A DNA stretch of 64,000 bases from Schlesneria sp. DSM 10557 (GCF_041860085.1 NZ_CP124747.1:1116001-1180000), one strand, 5' to 3'; positions 19,030 through 28,226 are shown, counted from the stretch's first letter. The notes: generated by a model not told the origin, from the sequence alone. A program made the numbers and translations.

Positions 19030-20082
19030 ATGAAATATTGTCAGATGAGCTCGCGAGTGATCATGACGGCGACCCTGGTCGTTGCGATGGGTCTATTCGC
19101 CGGATGTGAAATCAAGAAGGGTTCATCGACGGGTGACACCAACGATTCCGCTTCCTCCGCAGGGGGAACTGATTCCGTGACGAGCGCCGGTGATGTGAAA
19201 CCAGCGACGATCAGCGCTGAAGGATCGAGCACCGTCTACCCGATCTGCCAGGCCTTTGCCGTCGAGTTCGAAAAGAAAGCAACGGGAAATACCGTCAGCG
19301 TCGGCCGTCAGGGGACCGGCGGCGGATACAAAAAGTTTCTCAACCGACAATCGGATATCTGGAACGCTTCACGGACGATCGCACCAAGCGAAGAAGACGA
19401 ACTGAAGAAAAAGGGAATTAACTTCATCGAGTTACCCATCGCCATCGATGGCATCGTCATCGCTGTGCACCCCCAGAATGACTGGTGCACGCAATTGACG
19501 ATTGGTCAACTGAAGCAGGTATGGGAACCCGACAGTCAGATCAAAACGTGGAAAGACCTGAATCCAGACTGGCCAGCCGAACCAATGGTTCTGTTCGGTG
19601 CGGATACAGATTCAGGCACGTTCGAGTACTTCACCGAAGAAGTGAATGGGAAAAAGAAGGCCACCAACACTCGATATACGCCCGCCGCAGATGACAATGT
19701 GCTGGTTCAGGGCATTTCCAGTAATAAGTATGCACTGGGATATATCCCCTTCGGATACTTTGTCGAGAACACGGATAAACTGACACCTGTCGCACTCTCT
19801 GCAACGAAAGAGGCAACTGAGACACCCCTCCCATTCGTCAGCCCATCCGTCGAGACAATTTTGAGTGGTGAGTACACTCCTTTGTCCCGTCCGCTGTACA
19901 TGTACGTCAGCACTGAATCGCTGAAGCGCCCGGAAGTGGCCGAGTTTCTGCGATTCGCATTGTCCGAAGAATCACAGCCACTGATTGAAAAACGAGGCTT
20001 TGTCCGACTACAGGATTCCGCTCGTCAAAAATCGATCGAAACGCTGGAGAATGCGCTGAAAGAAGTTTCAGCGGGGAAGTAG
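19030..20082 (+). CDS. pstS: Phosphate-binding lipoprotein PstS
   Basis: Phosphate ABC importer substrate-binding protein. The signal sequence ends in a lipobox (LFAGC), so it is lipid-anchored; a Ser/Gly-rich linker follows, and the mature protein starts at ISAEGSSTVYPICQAF, the phosphate-binding Ser/Thr loop. Other typical pieces are GRQGTGGGYKKF, DIWNASR (usual binding Ser/Arg pair), GADTDSGTFEYF and a C-terminal lobe. GGAGA at 19018-19022 is 7 nt before the chosen ATG; an upstream in-frame start would add 22 residues without a signal. It is first of the pst-pho cluster and separated from pstC by a perfect hairpin. Confidence 0.95.
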   Translation: MKYCQMSSRVIMTATLVVAMGLFAGCEIKKGSSTGDTNDSASSAGGTDSVTSAGDVKPATISAEGSSTVYPICQAFAVEFEKKATGNTVSVGRQGTGGGYKKFLNRQSDIWNASRTIAPSEEDELKKKGINFIELPIAIDGIVIAVHPQNDWCTQLTIGQLKQVWEPDSQIKTWKDLNPDWPAEPMVLFGADTDSGTFEYFTEEVNGKKKATNTRYTPAADDNVLVQGISSNKYALGYIPFGYFVENTDKLTPVALSATKEATETPLPFVSPSVETILSGEYTPLSRPLYMYVSTESLKRPEVAEFLRFALSEESQPLIEKRGFVRLQDSARQKSIETLENALKEVSAGK

Positions 20083-20104
20083 CAGAACGGTTCTTCCCAA
20101 CCGA

Positions 20105-20138
20105 GAGTGTTGATCATGCTGACGCATGATCAACACTC
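20105..20138 (+). promoter_or_regulatory. Perfect 15-bp hairpin between pstS and pstC
   Basis: GAGTGTTGATCATGC (20105-20119) and GCATGATCAACACTC (20124-20138) form a perfect 15-bp stem with loop TGAC, starting 23 nt after the pstS stop. No T-tract follows, so it fits an mRNA-stabilising or partial-attenuation hairpin better than a full terminator. It makes the GTG at 20107, inside the stem, an unlikely pstC start. Confidence 0.8.
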
Positions 20139-20160
20139 AATTGATCTGGAGATTTTCAAG

Positions 20161-21171
20161 GTGTCCGGCTCGCAAGAGGAAAAGCCCGTGTCCAATGGTG
20201 GACCGACTCGACAAGTAAGAATCACGTCATTGCGACGCCAGTTTTCGTTGAGGCACGCCCGAGAGCAACTCATTCAATTGGCATTGTTCTGCTGCGCATT
20301 ACTGTCAATCCTGACAACGCTCAGCATCATCTACGTACTGGTATCACAGTCTCTGTTTGCCATCCCGCCTGATACCGCGTTCTTTCAGGACGTGAGTTTT
20401 CGCGAATTCTTCACCGAAACGAGGTGGACGCCACAGTATGCGGAAGAACAGCGGCACTACGGAATTATTCCACTCGTCTGCGGGACACTGTTGATCACGG
20501 GAATCTCTGCCGTGATCGGTCTGCCCATGGGGCTGATGATTGCCATTTACCTCAGCGAGTACGCTTCTCCCGCCTCACGTCGATGGGTCAAGCCCGCCCT
20601 GGAAATCCTGGCAGGTGTCCCCACAGTGGTCTATGGATACTTCGCTCTCCGATTTCTCACCCCGATTGTCATAACACCCCTATTCCATGATCTATTGGGA
20701 TTGTCAGTACTGGGCAAGAATGCCCTTGCGGGTGGAATCGTGGTTGGCCTGATGATCATTCCGATGGTGGCGTCACTCAGCGAAGATGTGATGCGATCGG
20801 TTCCAGATAGTCTGAGAGAATCCGGGTACGCACTGGGAGCAACGAAATTCGACGTCAGTGCGAAGATCGTCGTGCCCGCCGCCCTTTCAGGGATATTCGC
20901 CGCCTTTCTCCTCGCACTCTCGCGCAGTATTGGCGAAACGATGGCTGTCACCATCGCCTCCGCAGGATTCGCGAATCTGACATTGAATCCCTTAAATCAG
21001 ATCCAAACCATGACGTCGTTCATTGTCGATGTCATGACGGGCGAAGTTGTGACGGGTTCGACCCTGGAGAAAAGTCTTTATGCTGTCGCATTAATGCTGT
21101 TTATCATCACGATGCTCATGAACCTGATTTCTCAGTGGGTCCTCTCGCGTTATCGGGAGGTCTACCAATGA
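20161..21171 (+). CDS. pstC: Phosphate ABC transporter permease PstC
   Basis: Inner-membrane permease of the phosphate importer: an N-terminal TM helix (about 45-70 from the start), an extracytoplasmic loop, then the five-helix permease core from GIIPLVCGTLLITGISAVIGLPMG. The coupling segment is ESGYALGATKFDVSAKIVVPAALSG. The start is placed at GTG 20161, with GGAG 9 nt upstream; GTG 20188 with AGAGGA is an alternative, and GTG 20107 would lie within the hairpin. It ends in ATGA overlapping pstA by 4 nt, so the two permeases are translationally coupled. Confidence 0.95.
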   Translation: MSGSQEEKPVSNGGPTRQVRITSLRRQFSLRHAREQLIQLALFCCALLSILTTLSIIYVLVSQSLFAIPPDTAFFQDVSFREFFTETRWTPQYAEEQRHYGIIPLVCGTLLITGISAVIGLPMGLMIAIYLSEYASPASRRWVKPALEILAGVPTVVYGYFALRFLTPIVITPLFHDLLGLSVLGKNALAGGIVVGLMIIPMVASLSEDVMRSVPDSLRESGYALGATKFDVSAKIVVPAALSGIFAAFLLALSRSIGETMAVTIASAGFANLTLNPLNQIQTMTSFIVDVMTGEVVTGSTLEKSLYAVALMLFIITMLMNLISQWVLSRYREVYQ

Positions 21172-22520
21172 GTCTGCGAAATGACTCGTACGAGCGTCTG
21201 CTGAACCGTCGGCACACCGTTGGTTTCATGTTTGAATGGCTCTGTCGTCTCGCCACTCTGGCGGCACTGTCGTTCCTGCTCGTGTTGATCGGGTCAATTC
21301 TGGTAACGGCGTTCAGTCCGGGACGAGGCAAGGGCCTTGCTCCGGTGACTCCCCAAACCAAGGCTCCGTTCACCGAGTCAGCGCCCGAATTCGTCTTCAA
21401 CGTCAGCAATGTTTCTGGTGGCGCATTCGAATTGAAGGACCGTCCGGGTCATCGCGTGACTGCCTTTACCAGTTCAGATCTGCGCAACGGAGTTGTCCAG
21501 TTCAACCACGATGGTCGTCGCGCAGCACCTGCGTACGACTTGAAGGTTTCGACGGCGTCGGATTCCGGCACAGATTCCGTCGCCTACACAAAAGTGGGTC
21601 CTGGGAATTTTCCTGACGACCCCCGGGTTCCTGTTGTTGGTCCACCTCGCTCACCAAAGCCGTGGGGCTGGCTCACCTGGAAGTTCCTGACTTCCGGAAA
21701 TTCTTACGAGCCAACAGAAGCCGGTATCATGGTAGGACTTTGGGGAAGTATCTGGCTGATCTTTCTCACCGCATGTATGGCAGTCCCGGTCGGCGTCGGG
21801 GCAGCGGTGTATCTGGAAGAATATGCAAAGCCCACCATACTGACCCGGTTCATTCAATTGAACATTTCGAATCTGGCCGGTGTGCCGTCGATCGTTTACG
21901 GGATCCTGGGGTTTACCGTATTTTCCCGGATGTTCGGCATTTTCGACAAACAAGCGACGTATGTTTCGCTCAAATTGCCCGGAATGAGTTCCATCGACAT
22001 CACACTGCCGCTGGGACCGGTGCTGTTATCCGGTGCCTGTACATTAGCGCTGCTGAGCCTTCCCGTTGTGATCATTACTTCACAAGAAGCACTCCGGGCG
22101 ATTCCTGCTTCACTGAGACACGCTGCCTACGCACTTGGGGCCACGAAGTGGCAGACCATGTGGCATCAGGTGCTTCCCGCCGCGTTACCAGGAATTCTGA
22201 CGGGTGTTATCCTTTCCCTGTCGCGCGCGATTGGTGAGGCAGCCCCCCTGGCTGTCATCGGCGTCGCAGCGCAGTTGAGTTACGCCCCGGGGCGAATCAC
22301 TGGATTAGGGGACGTGCTGCAACACCCGGACAAGTTGATTCGTGCACCGTTTGATCGATTTACCGCCCTGCCAATTCAGGTTTACAGTTGGGTCAATGAG
22401 GCGGCCCCCAATTTTGAGCACGTTGCCGCGGCCGGTATTCTGGTCTTGCTGGCAACGCTCCTGTCCATGAACGGAATCGCCATTTTTGTCCGGCAGAGAT
22501 ATCAACGGAAGATTCAATAA
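21168..22520 (+). CDS. pstA: Phosphate ABC transporter permease PstA, with enlarged periplasmic loop
   Basis: Second permease of the phosphate importer. TM1 lies at about residues 25-45. The permease core starts near residue 185 (MVGLWGSIWLIFLTACMAVPVG) and includes the coupling helix HAAYALGATKWQTMWHQVLPAALPG and the usual SRAIGEAAPL. At 450 residues it is far longer than common PstA proteins of about 280-300; the excess is a 130-residue hydrophilic segment after TM1. The ATG overlaps the pstC stop (ATGA) and GGGAGG at 21155-21160 is 7 nt upstream, which settles the start. Confidence 0.93.
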   Translation: MSLRNDSYERLLNRRHTVGFMFEWLCRLATLAALSFLLVLIGSILVTAFSPGRGKGLAPVTPQTKAPFTESAPEFVFNVSNVSGGAFELKDRPGHRVTAFTSSDLRNGVVQFNHDGRRAAPAYDLKVSTASDSGTDSVAYTKVGPGNFPDDPRVPVVGPPRSPKPWGWLTWKFLTSGNSYEPTEAGIMVGLWGSIWLIFLTACMAVPVGVGAAVYLEEYAKPTILTRFIQLNISNLAGVPSIVYGILGFTVFSRMFGIFDKQATYVSLKLPGMSSIDITLPLGPVLLSGACTLALLSLPVVIITSQEALRAIPASLRHAAYALGATKWQTMWHQVLPAALPGILTGVILSLSRAIGEAAPLAVIGVAAQLSYAPGRITGLGDVLQHPDKLIRAPFDRFTALPIQVYSWVNEAAPNFEHVAAAGILVLLATLLSMNGIAIFVRQRYQRKIQ

Positions 22521-22608
22521 TTGTAATCCTTAGCTGTAATCCGTCTTCCTTGTTACTCGGTCCGCCGCGATCATGAGATCGATTGACCCTAAAAGATGAC
22601 TAACTTCC

Positions 22609-23442
22609 ATGGCTCTCGTTAAACAATTCACGCAGTTTGTCGAACCGGCTGGGAGCCCTGCGGGGGCGGGAACCCAGCCCGTTAACCCTATTCCCAAGAT
22701 TGAAACACGGGAAATGAGTTTCTTCTATGGGACGAAGCAGGCACTTTACGACATCAATCTGAAGATCCAAAGCCGCTCTGTGACGGCATTGATTGGGCCT
22801 TCAGGCTGTGGGAAGAGCACGTACCTGCGGTCGCTGAACCGGATGAATGACATCGTGGAAGGGACCCGCGTCACGGGGTCCGTACTGCTCGACGGTGAAG
22901 ATGTCTACGATCGCGAAGTTGATGTCGTGTCGCTCCGCAAACGCGTCGGCATGGTCTTTCAGAAGTCGACTCCCTTTCCGAAATCCATTTTCGACAATAT
23001 TGCCTTCGGACCACGAATCGCAGGCCTTACCAAAAAGTCGGAACTGCAGGGAATCGTTGAGCGGTGTCTGAAGCAGGCGGCACTTTGGAACGAAGTCAAA
23101 GACCGCCTCAAGGACTCGGCAATGGCTCTATCGGGGGGCCAGCAGCAGCGTCTGTGCATCGCGCGGGCTCTGGCAACGAACCCCGAAGTCCTGTTGATGG
23201 ATGAACCGGCTTCGGCGCTCGATCCGGCATCCACCGCCCGAATCGAAGATCTGATCTTCGAGCTGAAACAGAATTACACGATCGTGATCGTCACCCATAA
23301 CATGCAGCAGGCCGCTCGTATCAGTGAAACAACGGCCTTCTTCTGTATGGGACGGCTGGTAGAAGTGGGACCGACCGAACAACTCTTCAGGAATCCGACA
23401 CAAAAGGAAACAGAAGATTACATCACCGGCCGATTCGGGTGA
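22609..23442 (+). CDS. pstB: Phosphate import ATP-binding protein PstB
   Basis: ATPase of the phosphate importer, 277 residues. Walker A is GPSGCGKST, the signature is LSGGQQQR, Walker B is [13 protein letters not shown], and the switch His lies in [13 protein letters not shown]. The N-terminal [19 protein letters not shown] and the NRMNDIVEG segment are PstB-specific. An extension of about 30 Pro/Gly-rich residues precedes the domain. It follows pstA by 88 bp and is separated from phoU by 345 bp. Confidence 0.97.
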   Translation: MALVKQFTQFVEPAGSPAGAGTQPVNPIPKIETREMSFFYGTKQALYDINLKIQSRSVTALIGPSGCGKSTYLRSLNRMNDIVEGTRVTGSVLLDGEDVYDREVDVVSLRKRVGMVFQKSTPFPKSIFDNIAFGPRIAGLTKKSELQGIVERCLKQAALWNEVKDRLKDSAMALSGGQQQRLCIARALATNPEVLLMDEPASALDPASTARIEDLIFELKQNYTIVIVTHNMQQAARISETTAFFCMGRLVEVGPTEQLFRNPTQKETEDYITGRFG

Positions 23443-23787
23443 TAAAAGACCCCTTGATGGGGTTCGTAGAGGTGAAGATTAAAGACCGATTCTGCGGGAC
23501 GTAGATACCACAAATACTGTCGCATCATTACCGGCCGAGTGGATTCGCGGGCCCCAAGTCTCAGGTTTAACAGAGAATTGAGACCGACTGCATCAAATCC
23601 AGCGTCAGGGCGAAGTCCGCAAGCAATCCCTGACTTGGCCTGAGACATCGCAAGCTACTGCAGTGACTTGAGCATTAATGGCATTCATCGTGTAAACAGG
23701 GCCTTACATTGCCGTTCGAAAACGGACCGGCAAACCACCGTCGGTCGGTGAGATAAATCGCGTTTTTCAGTGATGGAGGTAGGAGCC
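23443..23787. other. pstB-phoU spacer
   Basis: A gene-free stretch inside the pst-pho cluster. It holds a small hairpin just after pstB (ACCCC, 23449-23453, with GGGGT, 23459-23463) and GTCTCA/TGAGAC (23558-23563, 23580-23585). Neither has a T-tract. A separate phoUB promoter may lie here, but none was recognised. Confidence 0.35.
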
Positions 23788-24483
23788 GTGTCGATCCATT
23801 TAATTCGAGACCTTGATAATCTCCATCGCATGGTGCTGACGATGTGTGCTCGCGTGGAAGAAATGATCCACTCGGCCGTGGAAGCACTCCATCGCCCAAA
23901 CTACGAACGTGCGAAACAGATTATGGCTGCCGACGACGAAGTCGACCGAATGGATGTCGCTGTCGAAGAAGAATGCCTGAAGCTGCTCGCCCTCCATCAG
24001 CCTGTCGCCATCGATCTCAGGCGGATCACCACTGTCCTCAAAATCGGTGGCGAACTTGAGCGGGTGGCAGACCTGGGTGTGAGTATTGCTGAGAGAGCTT
24101 GCGGAATCGCAAGTTGCGCCGAAATCTCAGTACCCGATAATATGAAGCATATGTCGCGGCAGGCGCTCGACATGCTGCACCGCAGCATTGACGCGTATGT
24201 GCACCTGGATGTCCGGACGGCACGCGAAGTCTGCCTGCAAGATGAATCGATTGATAATTTGAACAGGGTCATCATTGAAGAACTGAGTCGCCTGATGCAA
24301 TCGCGACCCGATCTTGTTGAACCGGCCCTGCATATGTTTTCCGCATCTCGCCAGATCGAACGAATTGCCGACCACGCCACAAACATCGCGGAAGACGTGG
24401 TCTATCTGGTGCAGGGCGAAATCATTCGGCATCGGAATCGATTTTCGACGATTCCTGAGAGGTCCAACAACGATATCACATGA
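23788..24483 (+). CDS. phoU: Phosphate transport regulator PhoU
   Basis: Helical-bundle protein linking the Pst importer to PhoR/PhoB signalling. It shows two PhoU repeats, each with a metal-binding E/DxxxD-type segment: GELERVADLGVSIAERAC in the first and ASRQIERIADHATNIAEDVVYL in the second. GTG 23788 is preferred, since GGAGGT (23775-23780) lies 7 nt upstream and the product opens SIHLIRDLDNLHRMVL as family members do. Its stop overlaps the phoB start (ATGA), so the two are coupled. Confidence 0.95.
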   Translation: MSIHLIRDLDNLHRMVLTMCARVEEMIHSAVEALHRPNYERAKQIMAADDEVDRMDVAVEEECLKLLALHQPVAIDLRRITTVLKIGGELERVADLGVSIAERACGIASCAEISVPDNMKHMSRQALDMLHRSIDAYVHLDVRTAREVCLQDESIDNLNRVIIEELSRLMQSRPDLVEPALHMFSASRQIERIADHATNIAEDVVYLVQGEIIRHRNRFSTIPERSNNDIT

Positions 24484-25211
24484 GCAAACAAAAAATTCTG
24501 ATCATTGAAGACGAACGTGCTCTGCAAGAGGTTCTGTCTTATAACCTCGAGCGTGAGGGGTTTGAAGTCGCGCTGGCCTCGGATGGGCAGGATGGACTTC
24601 GTCGTCTTCGTTCTTTTGAACCTGATCTGGTCCTGCTTGACCTGATGTTACCGGTAATCGATGGTCTGGAAGTCTGTCGACAGTTGCGTGCTGACACGAA
24701 GACTCAGGGAATTCGCGTCATCATGCTCACCGCTCGTAGCGAAGAAGTCGACGAAATCGTGGGCTTCAATATGGGCGCGGACGATTACGTCACAAAGCCG
24801 TTCAAAGTGAAGCCGTTGATTCACCGTATCAAGGCGCTGCTGCGACGAACTGGGACCGACCGGCAGAATCGAGATGTTATTTCGATTCACGGAATTGAAA
24901 TCGATCGCGTCAATCACACTGCAAAAGCACGCGGTCAACTATTGGACCTCACTCCAACCGAGTTTCGACTGCTTTGGGCACTCAGCCGTTCAGCCGGTCG
25001 TCCGTTCGGACGGAATGAACTGATGGACCACTGCCGGGGGGAAGATGCGAATGCGCTGGAGCGGACGATCGACGTCCACGTCCGGTCGCTCCGTCAAAAA
25101 CTTCGGGACCTGGGAGACGTCATTGAAACAGTTCGCGGGGTTGGTTACCGCTTCCGCGCCGAGAACGAACCGACTCCTGCGGTAACGGAATCCAACGAGC
25201 CGGCCGAGTAA
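24480..25211 (+). CDS. phoB: Phosphate response regulator PhoB
   Basis: OmpR/PhoB-class response regulator. The receiver has acidic residues E10-D11, phosphoacceptor D54 (LVLLDLMLP) and the switch Lys in DDYVTKPF. The C-terminal winged helix (about 135-232) ends in the typical RTIDVHVRSLRQKL and VRGVGYRF. It overlaps phoU by 4 nt. No PhoR histidine kinase follows within the window; the next gene is unrelated. It presumably activates the pst genes at phosphate limitation, although its boxes were not recognised. Confidence 0.93.
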   Translation: MSKQKILIIEDERALQEVLSYNLEREGFEVALASDGQDGLRRLRSFEPDLVLLDLMLPVIDGLEVCRQLRADTKTQGIRVIMLTARSEEVDEIVGFNMGADDYVTKPFKVKPLIHRIKALLRRTGTDRQNRDVISIHGIEIDRVNHTAKARGQLLDLTPTEFRLLWALSRSAGRPFGRNELMDHCRGEDANALERTIDVHVRSLRQKLRDLGDVIETVRGVGYRFRAENEPTPAVTESNEPAE

Positions 25212-25503
25212 CTCGTTCGGAAGTTCGCTATCGGATCCCCGCAGAGTATCTGACCAAACCAGATCGCCGTGCGTTGTCGGTCGACCAGATCACAAATGGG
25301 CCTCTTCAGGCCGAGAAACAGAACTGCGAGGTGACTCAACGGGTGCCACGCGCAGGCATCTCGTCCGCAGACGAGAACACAGCCTGAGGTCTTGTCCAGT
25401 CGACCTTGGCAGCTTCCCTTGGGGGCCGTACGCAGTCTCATAACTCAAGGTTGCCAATTCGTTATCAGAGAGTATAGTTCCTTATGCGAAGGAGGAACGA
25501 CGC
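25212..25503. other. Spacer downstream of phoB
   Basis: About 290 bases without a gene. It contains a 7-bp hairpin (TCTCGTC, 25359-25365, loop CGCA, GACGAGA, 25370-25376) and, at its right end, the candidate promoter at 25451-25478. A phoR start was looked for here and not found. Confidence 0.4.
25451..25478 (+). promoter_or_regulatory. Candidate sigma-70 type promoter
   Basis: TTGCCA (25451-25456), a 16-bp spacer and TATAGT (25473-25478) each differ from consensus at one base. Transcription would start near 25485, leaving a leader of about 20 nt that carries the AAGGAGG site of the 171-residue protein gene. Confidence 0.45.
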
Positions 25504-26019
25504 ATGCCCTCAACGTCCGACCTGGTTTCTGAAGATGCCGCCACCGACCAACCCTGGCTGGGAACAACAGTCCCAAGCTTGCTGCCGGCAGCATGGGACG
25601 AGATTGAACGCCATAAGTGGATTGAAAGCGAGAAAGCTCGACGCGATGTCGGGCAGGCTGCTGTAGCTGACTGGTTGAAACGCTTCTGGTGGAGATTTTG
25701 CCGCTGGCGACGAATCGAACACGTAGAAGGTGTCTGTCGCTGGTACGAATTTTCGCATCAGGATTTTGCAAAACTGATGCGGCCCATCTTCGAAAATGAC
25801 CGGCTTATGCTGGTCATTCTAGAACTGATGAAAACCGATCGTCGCCGCGTGATGAACGATCTTGAAGTCATCGAATGGGCACGTGATGCGGGTGTTCCGA
25901 TGGAACGCGTGATCGAGATTCTGACAGAGATTCACATCAATGTCGCTCGTCTCGATCCCCCCGTCGAATGGGTCCGCCGAACTCATGCGTCTCTTTCCAA
26001 CTTGACCCTCGACTCTTAA
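25504..26019 (+). CDS. Unrecognised soluble protein, 171 residues
   Basis: I do not recognise a family. It is a hydrophilic protein rich in Trp and Arg (WDEIERHKWIESEKARRDVG near residues 30-50, then a KRFWWRFCRWRR cluster), with predicted helices to the end and no signal or TM segment. A very good AAGGAGG (25489-25495) lies 8 nt before the ATG, and a plausible promoter precedes it, so it is likely well expressed. The stop is directly followed by yjbQ, which suggests an operon. The basic, Trp-rich patch could bind nucleic acid or membrane; this is speculation. Confidence 0.8.
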   Translation: MPSTSDLVSEDAATDQPWLGTTVPSLLPAAWDEIERHKWIESEKARRDVGQAAVADWLKRFWWRFCRWRRIEHVEGVCRWYEFSHQDFAKLMRPIFENDRLMLVILELMKTDRRRVMNDLEVIEWARDAGVPMERVIEILTEIHINVARLDPPVEWVRRTHASLSNLTLDS

Positions 26020-26028
26020 GTGGACTCA

Positions 26029-26445
26029 ATGGGCTGGTATCAAACGCAGTTAAAGTTGCCCCCGTTCCCGCGCGGTTTTCATCTGATTACCGACCACGTC
26101 TACAGGGCGATTCCGAACATCCACTCCGTCAAAATCGGCCTGTTGCACGTCTTCATCCAGCACACGTCAGCCTCATTGTCGATCAACGAAAACGCGGATC
26201 CCGATGTCCCGCGCGACCTCGAGTCCTCGTTCAACGCGATCGCCCCTGAGAGCTTTCCCTATGTGCATACGTGTGAGGGGCCGGATGACATGCCAGCTCA
26301 CGTGAAAGCGTCGCTCCTGGGCAACTCACTGCTGATCCCCGTCACGGACGGCCGATTGAATCTTGGCACCTGGCAGGGAATCTATCTGTGCGAGCACCGT
26401 AATCATGGTGGATCGCGATCATTGATCCTCACTCTTCAGTCCTGA
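26029..26445 (+). CDS. yjbQ: YjbQ/UPF0047 family protein
   Basis: A 138-residue YjbQ-family protein. Family hallmarks are visible: GLLHVFIQHTSASLSINENADPDVPRDLE with the conserved His, Thr, Ser and Asn, the GPDDMPAHVKASLLGNSL segment with its His, and GRLNLGTWQGIYLCEHR near the end. E. coli YjbQ has weak thiamine-phosphate synthase activity, but the true role of the family is open. ATG 26029 gives the usual opening GWYQTQLKL; a GTG at 26020, directly after the previous stop, is possible. It is likely co-transcribed with the upstream gene. Confidence 0.9.
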   Translation: MGWYQTQLKLPPFPRGFHLITDHVYRAIPNIHSVKIGLLHVFIQHTSASLSINENADPDVPRDLESSFNAIAPESFPYVHTCEGPDDMPAHVKASLLGNSLLIPVTDGRLNLGTWQGIYLCEHRNHGGSRSLILTLQS

Positions 26446-26694
26446 CCGACCACGGCGGTATGACAGACAGAGCCGCTTTTCCGTCCTTCACGGTGAAATC
26501 GCCCCGTCAGACACGACCGGCGCGAATCATTCAGCTTGCTCGCACACGCTGCAGCGGGTGATACGCTTTATTCACCGTTTCGAATAGAGTGTCACAAACC
26601 GCCCGTAAGTTGGCCGGATCCCCCTACGAACGGGTCCTTCGGGACCGCTTTACCCAGACAGAGAATTTGCCGCGATTGCAGATCGGAGTCAGCT

Positions 26695-27921
26695 TTGGAC
26701 ATTGATACGGTCCTTCCCTCGAAAGCGCTGACAGTCAGCCAGTTGACTTCCCGCCTCAAAGGAGTGATGGAAAGTACGTTCCCGCTGGTCTGGGTCAGCG
26801 GAGAAATTTCGAACTGCAAACAAGCGAGTTCGGGACATGTTTACTTCACACTGAAGGACGAGGGGGCTCAGCTATCGGCGATAATGTGGCGCGGAGCCGC
26901 TTCCCGATTGCGATTTCAGCTTCGGGATGGTCTGAAGGTTCTCGCGGCGGGTCCCATCCAGTTATACGAGACACGAGGCCAGTACCAGTTGATTGCAGAG
27001 CAACTGGAACCCCAAGGGGTTGGGGCGCTGGAACTTGCTTTTCGGCAGCTCCAGCGGAAACTCGATGTAGAGGGCCTGTTTGATCCAGAACGCAAACGGC
27101 AGTGGCCGCTGATCCCGCGACGAATTGCCTTAATCACCAGTCCCACCGGTGCTGCGGTCAAGGATATGCTCCAGGTGATTACGCGTCGCTGGCCACGAGC
27201 GAACGTCGTGATTGTCCCGGTTCCCGTGCAGGGTGCAGACGCGGCACCTCAAATTGCAGAGGCCCTGAGGCGCGTGCATCTCATTCCCGATGTGGAGGTT
27301 GTCATCTGCGGACGGGGGGGAGGAAGTCTCGAAGACCTTTGGGCGTTTAACGAAGAAGTCGTGGCACGCGCCATCTACGACTGTCAAATCCCCGTCATCA
27401 GTGCCGTAGGTCACGAAATTGACGTGACGATTGCAGATCTGGTTGCCGATAAGCGCGCGCTGACGCCGAGCGAAGCAGCTGAACTGGTCGTGCCACTGGA
27501 GTCCGACGTCAAAGAGCTGCTTGAGCGAGTTCGACATCGACTGACAACAGCGCTTCAGTATCAGGCTCAGCGAGCCCGGTTTCAGGTTGAAAAACTACAG
27601 GACCATCGCAGTCTCTCTCGGCCCTACGATCGAATCCGTGAGCTGCAATCGGAAGTTGACGATCTGGACGAACGTCTCCGACGATCCATGCGCGGGCGTA
27701 TCGACGTGGCACGTCAGGAATTGAGCAAGATCGCCGCTTCGTTGACGGCACTCAGTCCGCTGGCCGTCCTGGAACGCGGATACTCCCTGACCAAGCGACT
27801 CGCGGACGGAAACCTGATCCGGGATCTGAGTACTCTCTCTCCAGGCGATCGCATCTCGACACTGTTCTCAGGGGGAAGTGTGGTGAGCGAAGTGATTCAG
27901 GTCGAATGCGACGAGGATTAA
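26695..27921 (+). CDS. xseA: Exodeoxyribonuclease VII large subunit
   Basis: Catalytic subunit of exonuclease VII, degrading single-stranded DNA. It starts with an OB-fold (LVWVSGEISNCKQASSGHVYFTLKDEGAQLSAIMWR in two parts) and continues with the catalytic region, including IALITSPTGAAVKDML, VVICGRGGGSLEDLWAFNEE and ISAVGHEIDVTIADLVAD, then a long coiled coil. TTG 26695 is chosen: GGAG lies 6 nt upstream and the 408-residue product matches the family, whereas a longer in-frame opening would add 53 residues without homology. The small subunit xseB was not found next to it. Confidence 0.93.
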   Translation: MDIDTVLPSKALTVSQLTSRLKGVMESTFPLVWVSGEISNCKQASSGHVYFTLKDEGAQLSAIMWRGAASRLRFQLRDGLKVLAAGPIQLYETRGQYQLIAEQLEPQGVGALELAFRQLQRKLDVEGLFDPERKRQWPLIPRRIALITSPTGAAVKDMLQVITRRWPRANVVIVPVPVQGADAAPQIAEALRRVHLIPDVEVVICGRGGGSLEDLWAFNEEVVARAIYDCQIPVISAVGHEIDVTIADLVADKRALTPSEAAELVVPLESDVKELLERVRHRLTTALQYQAQRARFQVEKLQDHRSLSRPYDRIRELQSEVDDLDERLRRSMRGRIDVARQELSKIAASLTALSPLAVLERGYSLTKRLADGNLIRDLSTLSPGDRISTLFSGGSVVSEVIQVECDED

Positions 27922-28226
27922 TCACGTCAGGCATCCGTCTATACCGACTCCGGCAGCCGTCTCTGCAGGCTTTTCCGCCTGAGATCGTGTTCGCCCTGCA
28001 AGGGTCCCGGTCGTCTCGCCAGGAAGCTCATTCAGGTCTGCTTCAGTAACGTTGGAGTCGACTTGATGCCACGGAATCGATTCGTCGGCAAATTCGATAG
28101 CTTCGTTTTGCTGCTGCAGAAATTGCCGAAGAACACAGAAATCGCAGCAGGCATCTCTCTTCGCCTCGGCCGATACCCACAAGGGGCATTCGCGTCGGAA
28201 GTATCAGGCAGAACAGGGATCGAGTC
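27922..28226. other. Spacer after xseA
   Basis: About 305 bases. It was inspected for xseB, normally a small helical protein encoded after xseA. Short open frames on both strands lack its features. No hairpin with a T-tract or promoter was recognised. Confidence 0.35.

Noticed and set aside
20107-20160. GTG at 20107 as the pstC start
   Set aside because: It lies inside the perfect hairpin and lacks a Shine-Dalgarno site; GTG 20161 has GGAG.
27922-28226. Small open frames taken as a possible xseB
   Set aside because: None shows the helical, Glu/Leu-rich XseB pattern; codon use looks like a shadow frame.
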